Shown here piece after piece: positions 18,788-27,391 of a stretch of DNA of 64,000 bases (position 1 is its first letter; each line of letters opens with the position of its first letter). Made by a program: the position numbers and the translations under genes. The stretch comes from Bacteroidales bacterium (GTDB lineage Bacteria > Bacteroidota > Bacteroidia > Bacteroidales > WCHB1-69): contig JAFYAW010000016.1 in NCBI GenBank assembly GCA_017540505.1, forward strand, positions 34,278-98,277, written 5' to 3'. The notes under the pieces were generated by a model. That model was given only the letters and a program-made list of their open reading frames with translations, had not been told where the DNA came from and did no database searches.

Positions 18788-19537
18788 TTAATCATTAACG
18801 TTAAAAATGTCAAAATGCGCCAGATGCCATTTCTGAAGGCGGTATTGCAGGGCGGTCCAGAGTACGCCCCAGCCGTACTTGGAACTGCGACGGAAGTTGA
18901 TGGAGGAGGCCTCCGGGAAGTATTTGGTAGGACACGTGATCTCGGCAATCTCGTAGCCGGCGTAGAAGATCTGGGCCAGCATCTGGTTGTCGAAAACAAA
19001 GTCGTCGGAATTGTCCATGAAACGGATTTTCCTCAGCACTTCCGAAGAAAAGGCACGATAGCCCGTGTGATATTCGGAGAGTTTTTGGTTCATCAACACG
19101 TTTTGTATGAAGGTGAGGCAGCGGTTGAAGATGTACTTGTACAGTGGCATTCCTCCCCGTAAGGCACCCTTTCCCAAAATACGGGAACCCAGCACCACAG
19201 GATACAAGTCATTCACAATGACATACGCCATCGACTCGATCAGCTTCGGAGTATATTGGTAGTCGGGATGTAGCATGATGACCACATCGGCACCGAGTTC
19301 AAGGGCTTTGGTGTAACATGATTTCTGGTTGCCGCCATAGCCTTTGTTCACATCATGGCGGATGATATGGTGTATGCCGAGGGCTTGTCCCACTTCCACG
19401 GTAGCGTCTTGCGAACAGTCATCCACCAGGATCACCTCATCCACAATGTCAAAGGGAATCTCCTCGTAGGTCTGCCGCAGCGTCGTTTCCGCGTTATAGG
19501 CGGGTAAAACCACACATATTTTCTTGTTTTTCAACAT
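18788..19537 (-). CDS. Glycosyltransferase family 2, dolichyl/polyprenyl-phosphate mannosyltransferase type
   Basis: The 249-residue enzyme has the GT2 start KKICVVLPAYNAETTL, the acidic motif VILVDDCSQDAT, and VVIMLHPDYQYTPKLIESM at the DxD position. The C-terminal half has FDNQMLAQIFYAGYEI and a TKYFPEASSINFRRS element typical of DPM1/GtrB-like proteins. It lacks C-terminal membrane helices, as the short forms do. It probably charges a polyprenyl phosphate or transfers a sugar at the membrane. It lies 21 nt upstream of kamD with its own promoter at 19567-19574, which may also drive kamD. Confidence 0.9.
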   Translation of the reverse strand: MLKNKKICVVLPAYNAETTLRQTYEEIPFDIVDEVILVDDCSQDATVEVGQALGIHHIIRHDVNKGYGGNQKSCYTKALELGADVVIMLHPDYQYTPKLIESMAYVIVNDLYPVVLGSRILGKGALRGGMPLYKYIFNRCLTFIQNVLMNQKLSEYHTGYRAFSSEVLRKIRFMDNSDDFVFDNQMLAQIFYAGYEIAEITCPTKYFPEASSINFRRSSKYGWGVLWTALQYRLQKWHLAHFDIFNVND

Positions 19538-19566
19538 ATTGATTCAGGAAAGCCTAAAAAAACGCG

Positions 19567-19574
19567 CAAAAATA
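19567..19574 (-). promoter_or_regulatory. Bacteroidetes -7 promoter box for the glycosyltransferase-kamD unit
   Basis: CAAAAATA on the plus strand is TATTTTTG on the minus strand, 30 bp before the start of the glycosyltransferase gene at 19537. Confidence 0.6.
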
Positions 19575-19627
19575 CAAAAAAAAAGCTTTCCTTAATCAAA
19601 ATCAATATATGTCTTCCATCGTATATT

Positions 19628-20089
19628 TCACAACTCCACCGCTCTCCAAAACCGTCCTGTGATATCCTCCCAGTCCTCTCCGTTTCTGCGGTAGAGCCGT
19701 TGGTTGGTGGTACGTTGTTTCAGACTGCCCTTTTCGGGGATGTAGGGCCCTAATTTCACGAAATCGAACAACATAGGGTGGGGTGGCATCTCGTTGCGCC
19801 CGGAGTACCAGCCCGTTTTCAGATGGTAATGTGTGCGTACATGTTCCGCCAGACACTCTACCGCCGGCACATCGCGGTCGCCGCCCATGAAGCACACGCA
19901 CGTGATGTCCTCCGCATAGCGTGCCAACAGACGGTCCAGGGCGGCGGTGTCCAACTCTTCGCCGATGTCCTCGCGCAGGTGCGGACTGTGACACCCTTCG
20001 CAAAGGTTCGGACAATGTGTGATGTTGATGGCCAACGTCACCTCATCGGGAACCTCCTGGAAAACAATGTCGTAGTTGTAGTATTTCAT
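19628..20089 (-). CDS. nrdG: Anaerobic ribonucleotide reductase activating protein
   Basis: The 153-residue radical-SAM protein has the CxxxCxxC cluster motif in ITHCPNLCEGCHSP near residues 26-36, followed by CFMGGDRD. It cleaves S-adenosylmethionine to form the glycyl radical on NrdD. Length and motif match NrdG. It lies downstream of nrdD, separated by a 99-bp repeat-derived hairpin region, and should share the B12-controlled transcript. Confidence 0.95.
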   Translation of the reverse strand: MKYYNYDIVFQEVPDEVTLAINITHCPNLCEGCHSPHLREDIGEELDTAALDRLLARYAEDITCVCFMGGDRDVPAVECLAEHVRTHYHLKTGWYSGRNEMPPHPMLFDFVKLGPYIPEKGSLKQRTTNQRLYRRNGEDWEDITGRFWRAVEL

Positions 20090-20188
20090 ATTGGCTGTTG
20101 GCCTTTAGCCATTGGCTTTTGGCGTATGTTGAAAAATCATTTTAGGCCAATAGCCAACGGCTAATAGCTAATGGCAAATGGCTATTGG
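20090..20188. repeat. GGCTAATGGC-type inverted repeat between nrdD and nrdG
   Basis: The spacer is built almost only from words such as TTGGCCTTTAGCCATTGGC on one side and CCAATAGCCAACGGCTAAT with GGCAAATGGCTATTGGC on the other. The two sides can pair across the spacer and locally. It belongs to the dispersed family also present at 14867-14978, 15401-15437 and 36196-36262. Inside an operon it could lower nrdG expression relative to nrdD or stabilise the upstream mRNA. Confidence 0.7.
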
Positions 20189-22282
20189 CTACTCCGTCCA
20201 CTTCCCATAATACCGCTTCGACGCTTCAATCTGGCGGGCGTGTGAGAAGTTGCTGACGCGTTTCATGTAGCCGATGATGCGGGTGAGGTAGTCCACATTC
20301 TTGCTGTGGCAGTGGGGACACTCTTTCAGATAGCGTTTGTCAATATGGCCGCAGTTGTTGCACAGGGTGTTGGGAATGTTGAAGGTGAAGTAGTTGCATC
20401 CCTCTTTAGCGGCCACGCGCAGCAGTTGGCGGTACTGTTTCTGCGAGAGGTGCTCCTCCAGGTTCATGTGCAGGGCGGATCCGCCGGTGAGGTGTGTGAT
20501 GTAGTTGCGTCCGTGCAGTTTGAATTTGTCGATGATGTCCAAGGAGTCGTCCTCCACAATGTAGAAATAGCTGTTGTAGCAGTCGCGAGGCACCTCGTAA
20601 CCATCCTCCTTGTCCCATTTGGCATGTTTCACACCCACATTCTCGGCTGGAATCATCTCACAGTTGAAGAGCAGGCCCTTCTTGCTGTATTTCTTGTTGT
20701 ATTTTTCAATGAGGCCCAAGATGCCCTCCACGAACTTCTGGTACTCATTGTTGTCGTTGATGGGGATGCCCATGAACTCGGCAGCCTCCACCAGACCGTT
20801 GATACCGATGGTGAGGTATTGGCGGTTGATGGCGATGAAGCCGGCATCGAACAGCGGCAGCATGCCTTTTTCCAACAAATATTTGAGGTTTTCATTGTAT
20901 GACATCTGCACCTTGTGGGTCAGGTCGATGATATCTTCCAGATATTGCAGGTAAGGTTTGTCCAGACGGTGTGCCTCTTGGATGCAGCGGTTGAGGTTGA
21001 TGGTGAGCACGCTCTTGGATCCGGTGGACACGCCGCCAGCGCCAAGGGTGTAGCTGAAACCGTTGTCCTTGATCTCGTTACGCAGACGGCAGCAGCTGCT
21101 CAACGAGTCGGCGTTGTCGCTCACGTAGGTGAAGAAGGAGTGTCCTTCGGCATACATCTCCGCAGTGAAGTCGGCGTACTCCTTATCTTTGATGTCGCCG
21201 TTCTCGGAGAGCAGGGCCATGGTTTCCACAGGGAAGGTGAGCACGGCGCGGGTGCGCTCCTGGTTGAACCAGCGCATAAAGCGTTTCTGAAGCCAGCTGA
21301 CGGACTCCCAGTGGGGTTGGCTGCCGTCGGGGAAGCGGAATTCGCCGAAGAGACTCTTGAAATAGTATTTGTCGTAGTAGGATATGTTCCAGAATACGGA
21401 CTGGAAGTTGCGGGCACCCGTGGGCTGGTTGATGGAATAGACCACTTGCTGGAAGCAGTCAGTGATCATCTTGTCGATGGTGCGCTGCTTGGTGGAGAGA
21501 TCCACCACCTTGTCAGGGTTCTTGTAGTAGTCGGGGCCGTATTCCTGTTCGATGAAGTAGTTAAGATACATCAGGAACTCGGGGGTGGCGCAGGCGCCGC
21601 TCAGCATGCTGGAGACCATGAAGACCATGTTGATGAAGCCGCCGCAGAATGATTTCAGGTTCGTGGGCTTGGTGGCGTTGCCGCCGATGCTCTGGGTACC
21701 GCTGAGCAGCCACGGGTACATGGTGATGCTGGCGCAGTAGTTGGCGATGCTCGTCTCGTCGTTCTTGTAGATGAAATGATGGTTGAGGAGGTTCAGGTAT
21801 TTGTCGGACACCTCTTTGCCGAACATCTCCTTGATGCGGTCGCACAGCATGCGGCGGTTGAGGCGGATGAAGCTCGACTTGGGCAGCTCGCCGATGAGCG
21901 TGGCGATGTTCTTCTTCTCCACGTTGGCGTTGGCGTCGTATTTGCTGCCGGTGGCGGCGTTCTTGGCGTTGCAGTAGTTGATGAGGAAGTCAAGTTTGTC
22001 CTTCACCTCGCGGTCTTCATAGTGTTTCTGGCGGTAAAGGATGTATGATTTGGCCACTTCATAGTAGCGCTCGGCCATCAGGGATTTCTCCACCTGATTC
22101 TGGATCTCCTCCACGGAGATGCCGTCATGGATGGAAAGGCGGCCCAGGATGTTGGTCATGATTTCCTGCGTGGGGAAGGAGTCCACCGACACGAACGCCT
22201 TGGTGATGGCGCTGCGGATCTTCTCCATGGAAAACGGCTCTCTCTTGCCGTTGCGTTTGATAATGTAAGTGGTTTCAATCAT
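20189..22282 (-). CDS. nrdD: Anaerobic (class III) ribonucleoside-triphosphate reductase
   Basis: The 697-residue protein has an N-terminal ATP-cone (YIIKRNGKREPFSMEKIRSAI). The ten-stranded barrel follows, with KSFCGGFINMVFMVSSMLSGACATPEFL. Near the end come a zinc motif CNNCGHIDKRYLKECPHCHS and the glycyl-radical segment RIIGYMKRVSNFSHARQIEASKRYY. It reduces ribonucleotides to deoxyribonucleotides without oxygen and is activated by NrdG. Length and motifs are normal. A cobalamin riboswitch lies in its leader, although the enzyme itself does not use B12. This usually means a B12-dependent class II reductase elsewhere in the genome. Confidence 0.97.
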   Translation of the reverse strand: MIETTYIIKRNGKREPFSMEKIRSAITKAFVSVDSFPTQEIMTNILGRLSIHDGISVEEIQNQVEKSLMAERYYEVAKSYILYRQKHYEDREVKDKLDFLINYCNAKNAATGSKYDANANVEKKNIATLIGELPKSSFIRLNRRMLCDRIKEMFGKEVSDKYLNLLNHHFIYKNDETSIANYCASITMYPWLLSGTQSIGGNATKPTNLKSFCGGFINMVFMVSSMLSGACATPEFLMYLNYFIEQEYGPDYYKNPDKVVDLSTKQRTIDKMITDCFQQVVYSINQPTGARNFQSVFWNISYYDKYYFKSLFGEFRFPDGSQPHWESVSWLQKRFMRWFNQERTRAVLTFPVETMALLSENGDIKDKEYADFTAEMYAEGHSFFTYVSDNADSLSSCCRLRNEIKDNGFSYTLGAGGVSTGSKSVLTINLNRCIQEAHRLDKPYLQYLEDIIDLTHKVQMSYNENLKYLLEKGMLPLFDAGFIAINRQYLTIGINGLVEAAEFMGIPINDNNEYQKFVEGILGLIEKYNKKYSKKGLLFNCEMIPAENVGVKHAKWDKEDGYEVPRDCYNSYFYIVEDDSLDIIDKFKLHGRNYITHLTGGSALHMNLEEHLSQKQYRQLLRVAAKEGCNYFTFNIPNTLCNNCGHIDKRYLKECPHCHSKNVDYLTRIIGYMKRVSNFSHARQIEASKRYYGKWTE

Positions 22283-22381
22283 AGGTTTGGTTTGTGTTAA
22301 GTTGTTATTTGGGCAACTTACCGGAATAGAATGGTCCTTGCGGACAGGTGCGCTTTTATCCCGAAAGCTACGTTTTGTCAG

Positions 22382-22545
22382 ATACAGGCAGGTCTTCTGG
22401 CTCGTCCCACTTTCCGGCGTCTTCCCAACAACGGATTATTGTCAGTGACGTTGGTGCCAGAAAGCTGTAAGGGGCTGACAGCTACGGGAATAGCTCCTGA
22501 TTTTCACAGGATTCCCTTTTGATCCTTTCGGAACCTGAATCCGGT
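22382..22545 (-). ncRNA. Cobalamin (AdoCbl-type) riboswitch upstream of nrdD
   Basis: Read on the minus strand the leader shows, in order, AAAAGGGAATCC, TGTGAAAATCAGGAGC, CCCGTAGCTGTCAGCCCC and TTGGGAAGACGCCGG. It ends with the B12 box GAGCCAGAAGACCTGCC (22387-22403). CAGGT near 22535 pairs with ACCTG of the box to close the outer stem. This is the full consensus of a cobalamin riboswitch. The aptamer ends about 100 nt before the nrdD ATG. GTCC, gcaa, GGAC and AGCTTT/AAAAGC helices in that interval could form the expression platform. Adenosylcobalamin should repress nrdDG. Confidence 0.95.
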
Positions 22546-22547
22546 TG

Positions 22548-22555
22548 CAAAAGTA
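22548..22555 (-). promoter_or_regulatory. Bacteroidetes -7 promoter box for the riboswitch-nrdDG transcript
   Basis: CAAAAGTA on the plus strand is TACTTTTG on the minus strand, immediately upstream of the aptamer. Transcription should therefore start within a few bases of the riboswitch. The remaining spacer, 22556-22742, shows no further feature. Confidence 0.7.
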
Positions 22556-22742
22556 CATTTTTAGAGGCGATTTTTAGAAAAAAACGCTTTAAATTTTATA
22601 CACATTGGAAACCATTTTAAGATAAGGGGTTGCGGCGAACCGGGGTCAAATTGTTAATAAGTCGGGAGTGGAGATGAATTCTTCTTTTCAGATGAATGAA
22701 CCCTCTCCATGCCCCGTTAACCCGAAGGTAAGATTTGGAATA

Positions 22743-23933
22743 TCAATACAAAAAATTATTGTATGGGTAAATCTGGATGTGCAGTTTCTTGATTTCCTCG
22801 TAGAGCATGTCTTTCATCTCGTTCACATTCTCTTTAGTCTTGGCGGAGATGAAGAAGGTCTTGGTGGTGGCTTTGGCCATCCAGGTGGCCTTCAACTCCT
22901 CCAAGGTGATGTTCTCCTTGCCTTTCGGAGTGAGGTCCTCAGGGTCTTTCTCCACCCAGGTGTACTGGTCTATCTTGTTGAATAGGAGGATGGAAGGCTT
23001 GCCGCCCGCCCCGATGTCGGCCAAGGTCTGGTTCACCACGGCGATCTGCTCCTCGAAATCGGGATGGCTGATGTCCACCACGTGAATCAGAAGGTCGGTC
23101 TCGCGGATCTCATCCAGCGTGGACTTGAACGACTCCACCAAGCCGTGTGGGAGCTTGCGGATGAAGCCCACCGTGTCGGAGAGCAGGAAGGGCAGGTTGC
23201 CGAAGACGACCTTGCGCACGGTGGTGTCCAAGGTGGCGAAGAGCTTGTTTTCGGCAAACACGTCGGCATTGCTCAACATGTTCATGATGGTGGATTTGCC
23301 CACGTTGGTGTAGCCCACGAGCGCCACGCGCACGAACTTGTCGCGATGGCTGCGCTGGGTGGCTTTCTGCCGGTCGATGTCACGGAGTTTGCTCTCTAAC
23401 AGGGAGATGCGGTTGCGGATGATACGCCGGTCGGTTTCAATCTCCTTCTCGCCGGGACCTCTCATGCCGATACCGCCGCGCTGCTTCTCCAGGTGTGTCC
23501 ACATGCCCGTCAGGCGCGGCAGCAGGTACTTGTACTGCGCCAGCTCCACCTGCACCTTAGCATGGGCCGTCTGAGCCCGCTTGGCGAAGATGTCGAGGAT
23601 GAGGTGCGTGCGGTCCATGACCTTGCAGCCCAATACGCCCTCGATGTTGCGCTGCTGGGAAGGGGTCAGTTCGTCGTCCACCACCACCATCCCGATGTCG
23701 TTCGCGTGCACGTATTCGGCCACCTCCTTGATTTTGCCGGAGCCGAGGTAGGTGCGCGGGTCCGGATAAGGCAGGTTCTGCACGAACATGCGGACGGCAG
23801 TGCCGCCGGCGGTGTCTAACAGGAAGGCCAGCTCGTCGAGGAATTCGCGGGTCTTCTCTTCGGTGACGGCAGGGGTGGAGGCGGCCAGCAGGACGGCTCG
23901 CTCAAGCGGGGTTTCGGACAGGGGTTTGGACAT
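22743..23933 (-). CDS. hflX: Ribosome-associated GTPase HflX
   Basis: The 396-residue protein has the HflX N-terminal domain (TYLGSGKIKEVAEYVHAND, DDELTPSQQRNIE). A linker GGIGMRGPGEKEIETDRR follows, then the G domain: G1 GYTNVGKST, G3 DTVGFIRKLPHGLV, and NKID as G4. HflX splits and rescues stalled 70S ribosomes under stress. Length and motifs are normal. It is transcribed away from the DUF721 gene, and downstream there is only the nrdD promoter region. Confidence 0.96.
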   Translation of the reverse strand: MSKPLSETPLERAVLLAASTPAVTEEKTREFLDELAFLLDTAGGTAVRMFVQNLPYPDPRTYLGSGKIKEVAEYVHANDIGMVVVDDELTPSQQRNIEGVLGCKVMDRTHLILDIFAKRAQTAHAKVQVELAQYKYLLPRLTGMWTHLEKQRGGIGMRGPGEKEIETDRRIIRNRISLLESKLRDIDRQKATQRSHRDKFVRVALVGYTNVGKSTIMNMLSNADVFAENKLFATLDTTVRKVVFGNLPFLLSDTVGFIRKLPHGLVESFKSTLDEIRETDLLIHVVDISHPDFEEQIAVVNQTLADIGAGGKPSILLFNKIDQYTWVEKDPEDLTPKGKENITLEELKATWMAKATTKTFFISAKTKENVNEMKDMLYEEIKKLHIQIYPYNNFLY

Positions 23934-24003
23934 AGATTATGGGGTTGGTGGGACAACGGATGCCCTTGTTTATACGAAAACGCAAAAGTACGGAAAATAT
24001 CCG

Positions 24004-24011
24004 TATCTTTG
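24004..24011 (+). promoter_or_regulatory. Bacteroidetes -7 promoter box for the DUF721 gene
   Basis: TATCTTTG lies 24 bp before the ATG at 24035, with TTTG at 23968-23971 nearby. It shows that the coding region starts at 24035, not at upstream in-frame codons. Confidence 0.65.
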
Positions 24012-24034
24012 CCGCTGAAAAAACAATCCTAATT

Positions 24035-24325
24035 ATGCACAAAGCCGAAACCCATACGCTGAAAGACTTGATCCATGATTTTGTCAACAAAAACGGCAAA
24101 CAGAAGCTGTATGCCGAGCGGACCGTCATGGACCGTTGGCCGGAGTATGTGGGTGAGATGTGCGCGGCGCAGTCGCAATGCATCTCCATACGCAACGGAG
24201 TCCTGAAGGTGAAAGTCCCAAACGCCGCCCTCCGTTTCGAGCTGAACGGGCGGAAGTCCATGATTATCGAGCGCATCAATGCGGACTATACGATTCCCGT
24301 CATTCAGAACATAATGTTCTTTTAG
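24035..24325 (+). CDS. DUF721 / DciA-like protein
   Basis: The 96-residue protein starts MHKAETHTLKDLIHDFVNK and contains WPEYVGEMCAAQSQCISIRNGVLKVKVPNAALRFEL. This is the KH-like core of the DUF721 family, which includes DciA, the helicase-loading partner of DnaB in many bacteria. Short forms of about 95-100 residues are usual in Bacteroidetes. The promoter position sets the start. Its 3' end overlaps convergent aroE by 26 nt. The helicase-operator role is known for proteobacterial DciA and only inferred here. Confidence 0.85.
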   Translation: MHKAETHTLKDLIHDFVNKNGKQKLYAERTVMDRWPEYVGEMCAAQSQCISIRNGVLKVKVPNAALRFELNGRKSMIIERINADYTIPVIQNIMFF

Positions 24326-25061
24326 GCTGGTTCCAGATTCTCCAGGCGGCTTCGGCCTGCAGGCGCAGCATCCGCATGCCGTTCTGTGTGCGGGCCCCAC
24401 GCATATTTCCTTCCCGAAGGAAACCGGTCTCCTCCGGATTGTAAATCAGATCATACAGGAAATGCTTGTCTGTCAGTGCCGAATAGGGCAGATTGGGTTT
24501 CTCGTGGATGTTCGGGAACATCCCGACGGGGGTACAATTTACAATCAGCTGGTGTTCTCTTATGAGGTCGGGGGTGAGCTGTCCGTAGGAGAATTGGTTT
24601 GCGTCCGGATGGCGCGAAACCAGGAGGCACTCCACGTCCAGTTGCCGGAGGACGAACGTTACGGCCGCCGTCGCGCCGCCGGTGCCCAGTATCAGGGCTC
24701 GGGAGGGTAGGGGCGCGCCGGCCAACGAAAGCCGGAAACCTTCCGCATCCGTGTTGAAGCCGACTAAGCGAGGACCTTGGCCGTCGCGCAGCACGCGCAC
24801 GGTGTTCACCGCCCCGATTTGCTCCGCTTCGGGGTCCAGTTCGTCCAAAAAGGGCAGGATTACTTTTTTATAGGGTATGGTCACATTGAATCCCTGCAGG
24901 TCGGGATGCTGGAGGACAAACGTCCGTAAAAGGTCTATGGAGGCCAACTCAAAGTTGTCATAACGGCAGTCGGGACGGTTCTCCGCCGCAAACTTCTGCT
25001 GGAAAAAGGTTTGGGAGAAGCTGTGCCCTAACGTCTTGCCGATCAGTCCGTACTGTCTCAT
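24300..25061 (-). CDS. aroE: Shikimate dehydrogenase
   Basis: The 253-residue protein shows the shikimate-binding start YGLIGKTLGHSFSQTFF, the catalytic lysine in FNVTIPYKK, and the NTDAEGF aspartate motif. The NADP-binding loop is LGTGGATAAV, and NCTPVGMFP and YNPEETGFL lie near the end. It reduces 3-dehydroshikimate to shikimate in aromatic amino-acid synthesis. The start codon overlaps the stop of the DedA gene (ATGA), so the two are translationally coupled. Confidence 0.95.
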   Translation of the reverse strand: MRQYGLIGKTLGHSFSQTFFQQKFAAENRPDCRYDNFELASIDLLRTFVLQHPDLQGFNVTIPYKKVILPFLDELDPEAEQIGAVNTVRVLRDGQGPRLVGFNTDAEGFRLSLAGAPLPSRALILGTGGATAAVTFVLRQLDVECLLVSRHPDANQFSYGQLTPDLIREHQLIVNCTPVGMFPNIHEKPNLPYSALTDKHFLYDLIYNPEETGFLREGNMRGARTQNGMRMLRLQAEAAWRIWNQPKRTLCSE

Positions 25062-25846
25062 TGGTCAGCGGCGGGCTCTGACGGGGTTTCCGGCGAGGCT
25101 TTCGGAGCGCGGGAGGCTTTCACACCCTTGTAAACCAGATAGCAGACAAAGAGGATGCAAAGTCCCCACAGCACAATCTTCAGTTCGTCGTTGTATTTTT
25201 CAATCAGGTCCTGCTGGCCGTGGGCGAAGTAGCCTAACAGCGCCAAAATCGTGTTCCAGAGGGAGGCGCCGATGGTCGTGAAGAGGACGAACACGCCGAG
25301 ATTCATCTTGGCGAGGCCCGCGGGAATGGAGATCAGCTGCCGGATGGCCGGAATCAGCCGTCCGATGAGGGTGGAGCTCTTGCCGTTGTCGATGAAATAT
25401 TTTTCAGCCTTCTTTATCTTTTCGCTGTTGAGCAATAGAAGATGTCCCACCTTGCTGTCGGCGAACCAGTAGATGATGGGGCGGCCCAGGATCATGGACA
25501 GGAAGTAGTTGATGAGTGCGCCGATGAGTGCCCCCAAGGTGGCGAACAGGATGACGAAGATCATATTCACAATCTTGGAGTCCGTTTTGTAGAGCGCGGG
25601 GTTGTCGTTGTTGCAGGCCTGGTAGGCGGCCGGCGGCACGATGACCTCGGACGGGAACGGGATGAAGGAGCTCTCAACGGCCATCAGCAGCGTCACGGTG
25701 CCGTAGTTCAGGTGGCTGTTGTACCAGGAGACGACACGTCCGGTCAGGGATGCGTCGCGTTTGGCGGGTATTGTGTCCGCAGGGCTTTGGGCATGTGCGG
25801 AAAAAAGGAGCGTGCAAAGCAGCAGAATGGTTGAAAATTTCTTCAT
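25058..25846 (-). CDS. DedA family membrane protein with signal peptide
   Basis: The 262-residue protein begins with a cleavable-looking signal (MKKFSTILLLCTLLFSAHAQ). The DedA/VTT core follows: ESSFIPFPSEVIVPPAAY, then a glycine-rich re-entrant region GALIGALINYFLSMILG. The conserved GRLIPAIRQLISIPAG and further helices to about residue 240 complete it. DedA proteins act in membrane homeostasis, some flipping undecaprenyl phosphate. The extra signal peptide is typical of Bacteroidetes members. It is upstream of and overlapping aroE, and nine nt downstream of the TPR gene, giving a three-gene unit. Confidence 0.92.
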   Translation of the reverse strand: MKKFSTILLLCTLLFSAHAQSPADTIPAKRDASLTGRVVSWYNSHLNYGTVTLLMAVESSFIPFPSEVIVPPAAYQACNNDNPALYKTDSKIVNMIFVILFATLGALIGALINYFLSMILGRPIIYWFADSKVGHLLLLNSEKIKKAEKYFIDNGKSSTLIGRLIPAIRQLISIPAGLAKMNLGVFVLFTTIGASLWNTILALLGYFAHGQQDLIEKYNDELKIVLWGLCILFVCYLVYKGVKASRAPKASPETPSEPAADQ

Positions 25847-25855
25847 ACGATGGGA

Positions 25856-27298
25856 TTAGTTTAATGAATCCGTAATGGGTGAATCTTCAATGTCGTAGAT
25901 GTCAAGCAGCTCGGCCACCTCGGGGATTTTGTCCAAATCGTCGTCAATCTCCAAGAAGTCCAGCTGGAGACGGGTGGGGTCGCACTGCAGGGCATATTCC
26001 AAGTAGCGGCACCCCTCGGTGACCATACCCTTGCGGATGTAGATGGCGGCGATGAAATAGTGGACGCTGGGACGGAAGTCGGGATTGCCCAGATAATCGC
26101 TGCAGATATCGATGATTGGGTCGTACATCTCCGTCCGGATGGCGTAGCCCGCCAAGAAAAAGAGAACGTAGAGAATCGGCGGATCCTCCTTGTGGAGAGC
26201 CATAAAGCAGAGATTGCGAATCTCCTGCTCATCTTTTTCGGGGTTTAACAGATCAATCAGGGAGAGGATGGATTCGATGTCGCCGGGATCCCGCTGGAGG
26301 TTGTTGCGGAGATATTCCCGCGCCTTGTCGAACTGGCCCTGGGATTTGAAAATGCCCACAATGTCATGGAGGACAAACGGGTATGTCGGGTCGGTCGGAT
26401 CCGCTTTGGCAAGATGCTTCAAGGCGTTGTCGTAATCGTAGAGTTTGATGTAGCATCGCCCGGTCTGGGCATGGAAGGTGAACAAGTCACTCAACTTGTT
26501 GGCCGTCTGGAAATTGGTGATGGCTTCCTTGTACTTGCCCATGGCATATTGGGCTTCGGCGAGGTTGACGTACGCAAAAACGTCGTCCGGACTGAGAGAG
26601 GTCTGGAACTCGAACGCTTCGGCGGCGTTCTCGAACTGCTCGGCCCTCATGCAGGCCACGCCGAGACCGCTCCAGAGCGTCACCTCCATCGGCATTTCCT
26701 CCAAAAGAAGCCGGAAAAACGAGACCATATCCTCGATTTGCGCATGATGGCCCGGAAAGAGTTCCTCATCAATGAGCGGATAGAGGTGGAAGAAGCTTTC
26801 GGGGTCCAGCTGGTAGGCTCGGATGGCGTGTGGGACGGCCTTTTGCAGTTCCTTCCGGACAACGAATTCGTAGGCCAGCAGCAGGCGCACCTCCGGCAGC
26901 ACATCGTCAATGGAGATGGCCTTCTCCAACAGGCCGATAACATCGATGCTCTTGCCGTTAATCAGGGCACTAAGCACACGCTGGTAGTAGGTGTCTGGAA
27001 TCGGCTCGAAATGGGATTCTATATAGTCCAGCTCCCGCTCCTCCGAATCAAACTCCTGCTTGAGATGATAGTAATGAGCCAGATAAATCCGAAAATAGGG
27101 GTCGTTGGGATATTGGGTGACGGCTTGCCGGATAGCCTTCTGGGCGTAGGGGAGTTGCTCCTGATTCAACAGCGATCGGATGACATCCTCCAAGTCGTCC
27201 ATGTCCAAATATATGGGCTGGTCCTTGTCAACGGCAGTCATAAACCGTTCCACCAATTTGTCCAATTGTGTCTCTTCCCTGTCGTCGAATTCGTCCAT
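25856..27298 (-). CDS. Tetratricopeptide repeat protein
   Basis: The 480-residue protein has no signal peptide and consists almost wholly of TPR-like helical pairs. Examples are LPYAQKAIRQAVTQYPNDPY, AFEFQTSLSPDDVFAYVNLA, AITNFQTANKLSDLFTFHA and GCRYLEYALQCDPTRLQLD. The N-terminus is acidic. It is probably a cytoplasmic scaffold; no enzymatic motif is visible. It is the first gene of a TPR, DedA, aroE unit, with a divergent promoter shared with the DRTGG-hydrogenase operon. Confidence 0.88.
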   Translation of the reverse strand: MDEFDDREETQLDKLVERFMTAVDKDQPIYLDMDDLEDVIRSLLNQEQLPYAQKAIRQAVTQYPNDPYFRIYLAHYYHLKQEFDSEERELDYIESHFEPIPDTYYQRVLSALINGKSIDVIGLLEKAISIDDVLPEVRLLLAYEFVVRKELQKAVPHAIRAYQLDPESFFHLYPLIDEELFPGHHAQIEDMVSFFRLLLEEMPMEVTLWSGLGVACMRAEQFENAAEAFEFQTSLSPDDVFAYVNLAEAQYAMGKYKEAITNFQTANKLSDLFTFHAQTGRCYIKLYDYDNALKHLAKADPTDPTYPFVLHDIVGIFKSQGQFDKAREYLRNNLQRDPGDIESILSLIDLLNPEKDEQEIRNLCFMALHKEDPPILYVLFFLAGYAIRTEMYDPIIDICSDYLGNPDFRPSVHYFIAAIYIRKGMVTEGCRYLEYALQCDPTRLQLDFLEIDDDLDKIPEVAELLDIYDIEDSPITDSLN

Positions 27299-27323
27299 AC
27301 TTTGTCTATAATTTTTGGGGCGG

Positions 27324-27331
27324 CAAAGATA
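27324..27331 (-). promoter_or_regulatory. Bacteroidetes -7 promoter box for the TPR-DedA-aroE unit
   Basis: CAAAGATA on the plus strand is TATCTTTG on the minus strand, 26 bp before the TPR gene start. The opposite promoter at 27344 lies only 13 bp away, so the two units share a very compact divergent control region. Confidence 0.65.
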
Positions 27332-27343
27332 CGATTTAATTTG

Positions 27344-27351
27344 TATATTTG
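27344..27351 (+). promoter_or_regulatory. Bacteroidetes -7 promoter box for the DRTGG-hydrogenase operon
   Basis: TATATTTG lies 41 bp before the ATG at 27392. It would drive four closely spaced genes up to 30552. Confidence 0.6.
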
Positions 27352-27391
27352 CCGCTCAAATTGTTTAACCGTTTTTAATATAAAAAGCAAA

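Noticed and set aside
22331-22522. Small open frame inside the nrdD leader
   Set aside because: The DNA is the cobalamin riboswitch read on the opposite strand.
26366-27391. Long in-frame extension upstream of the DRTGG gene
   Set aside because: It runs antisense through the TPR gene and across the promoter at 27344; the DRTGG family starts at 27392.
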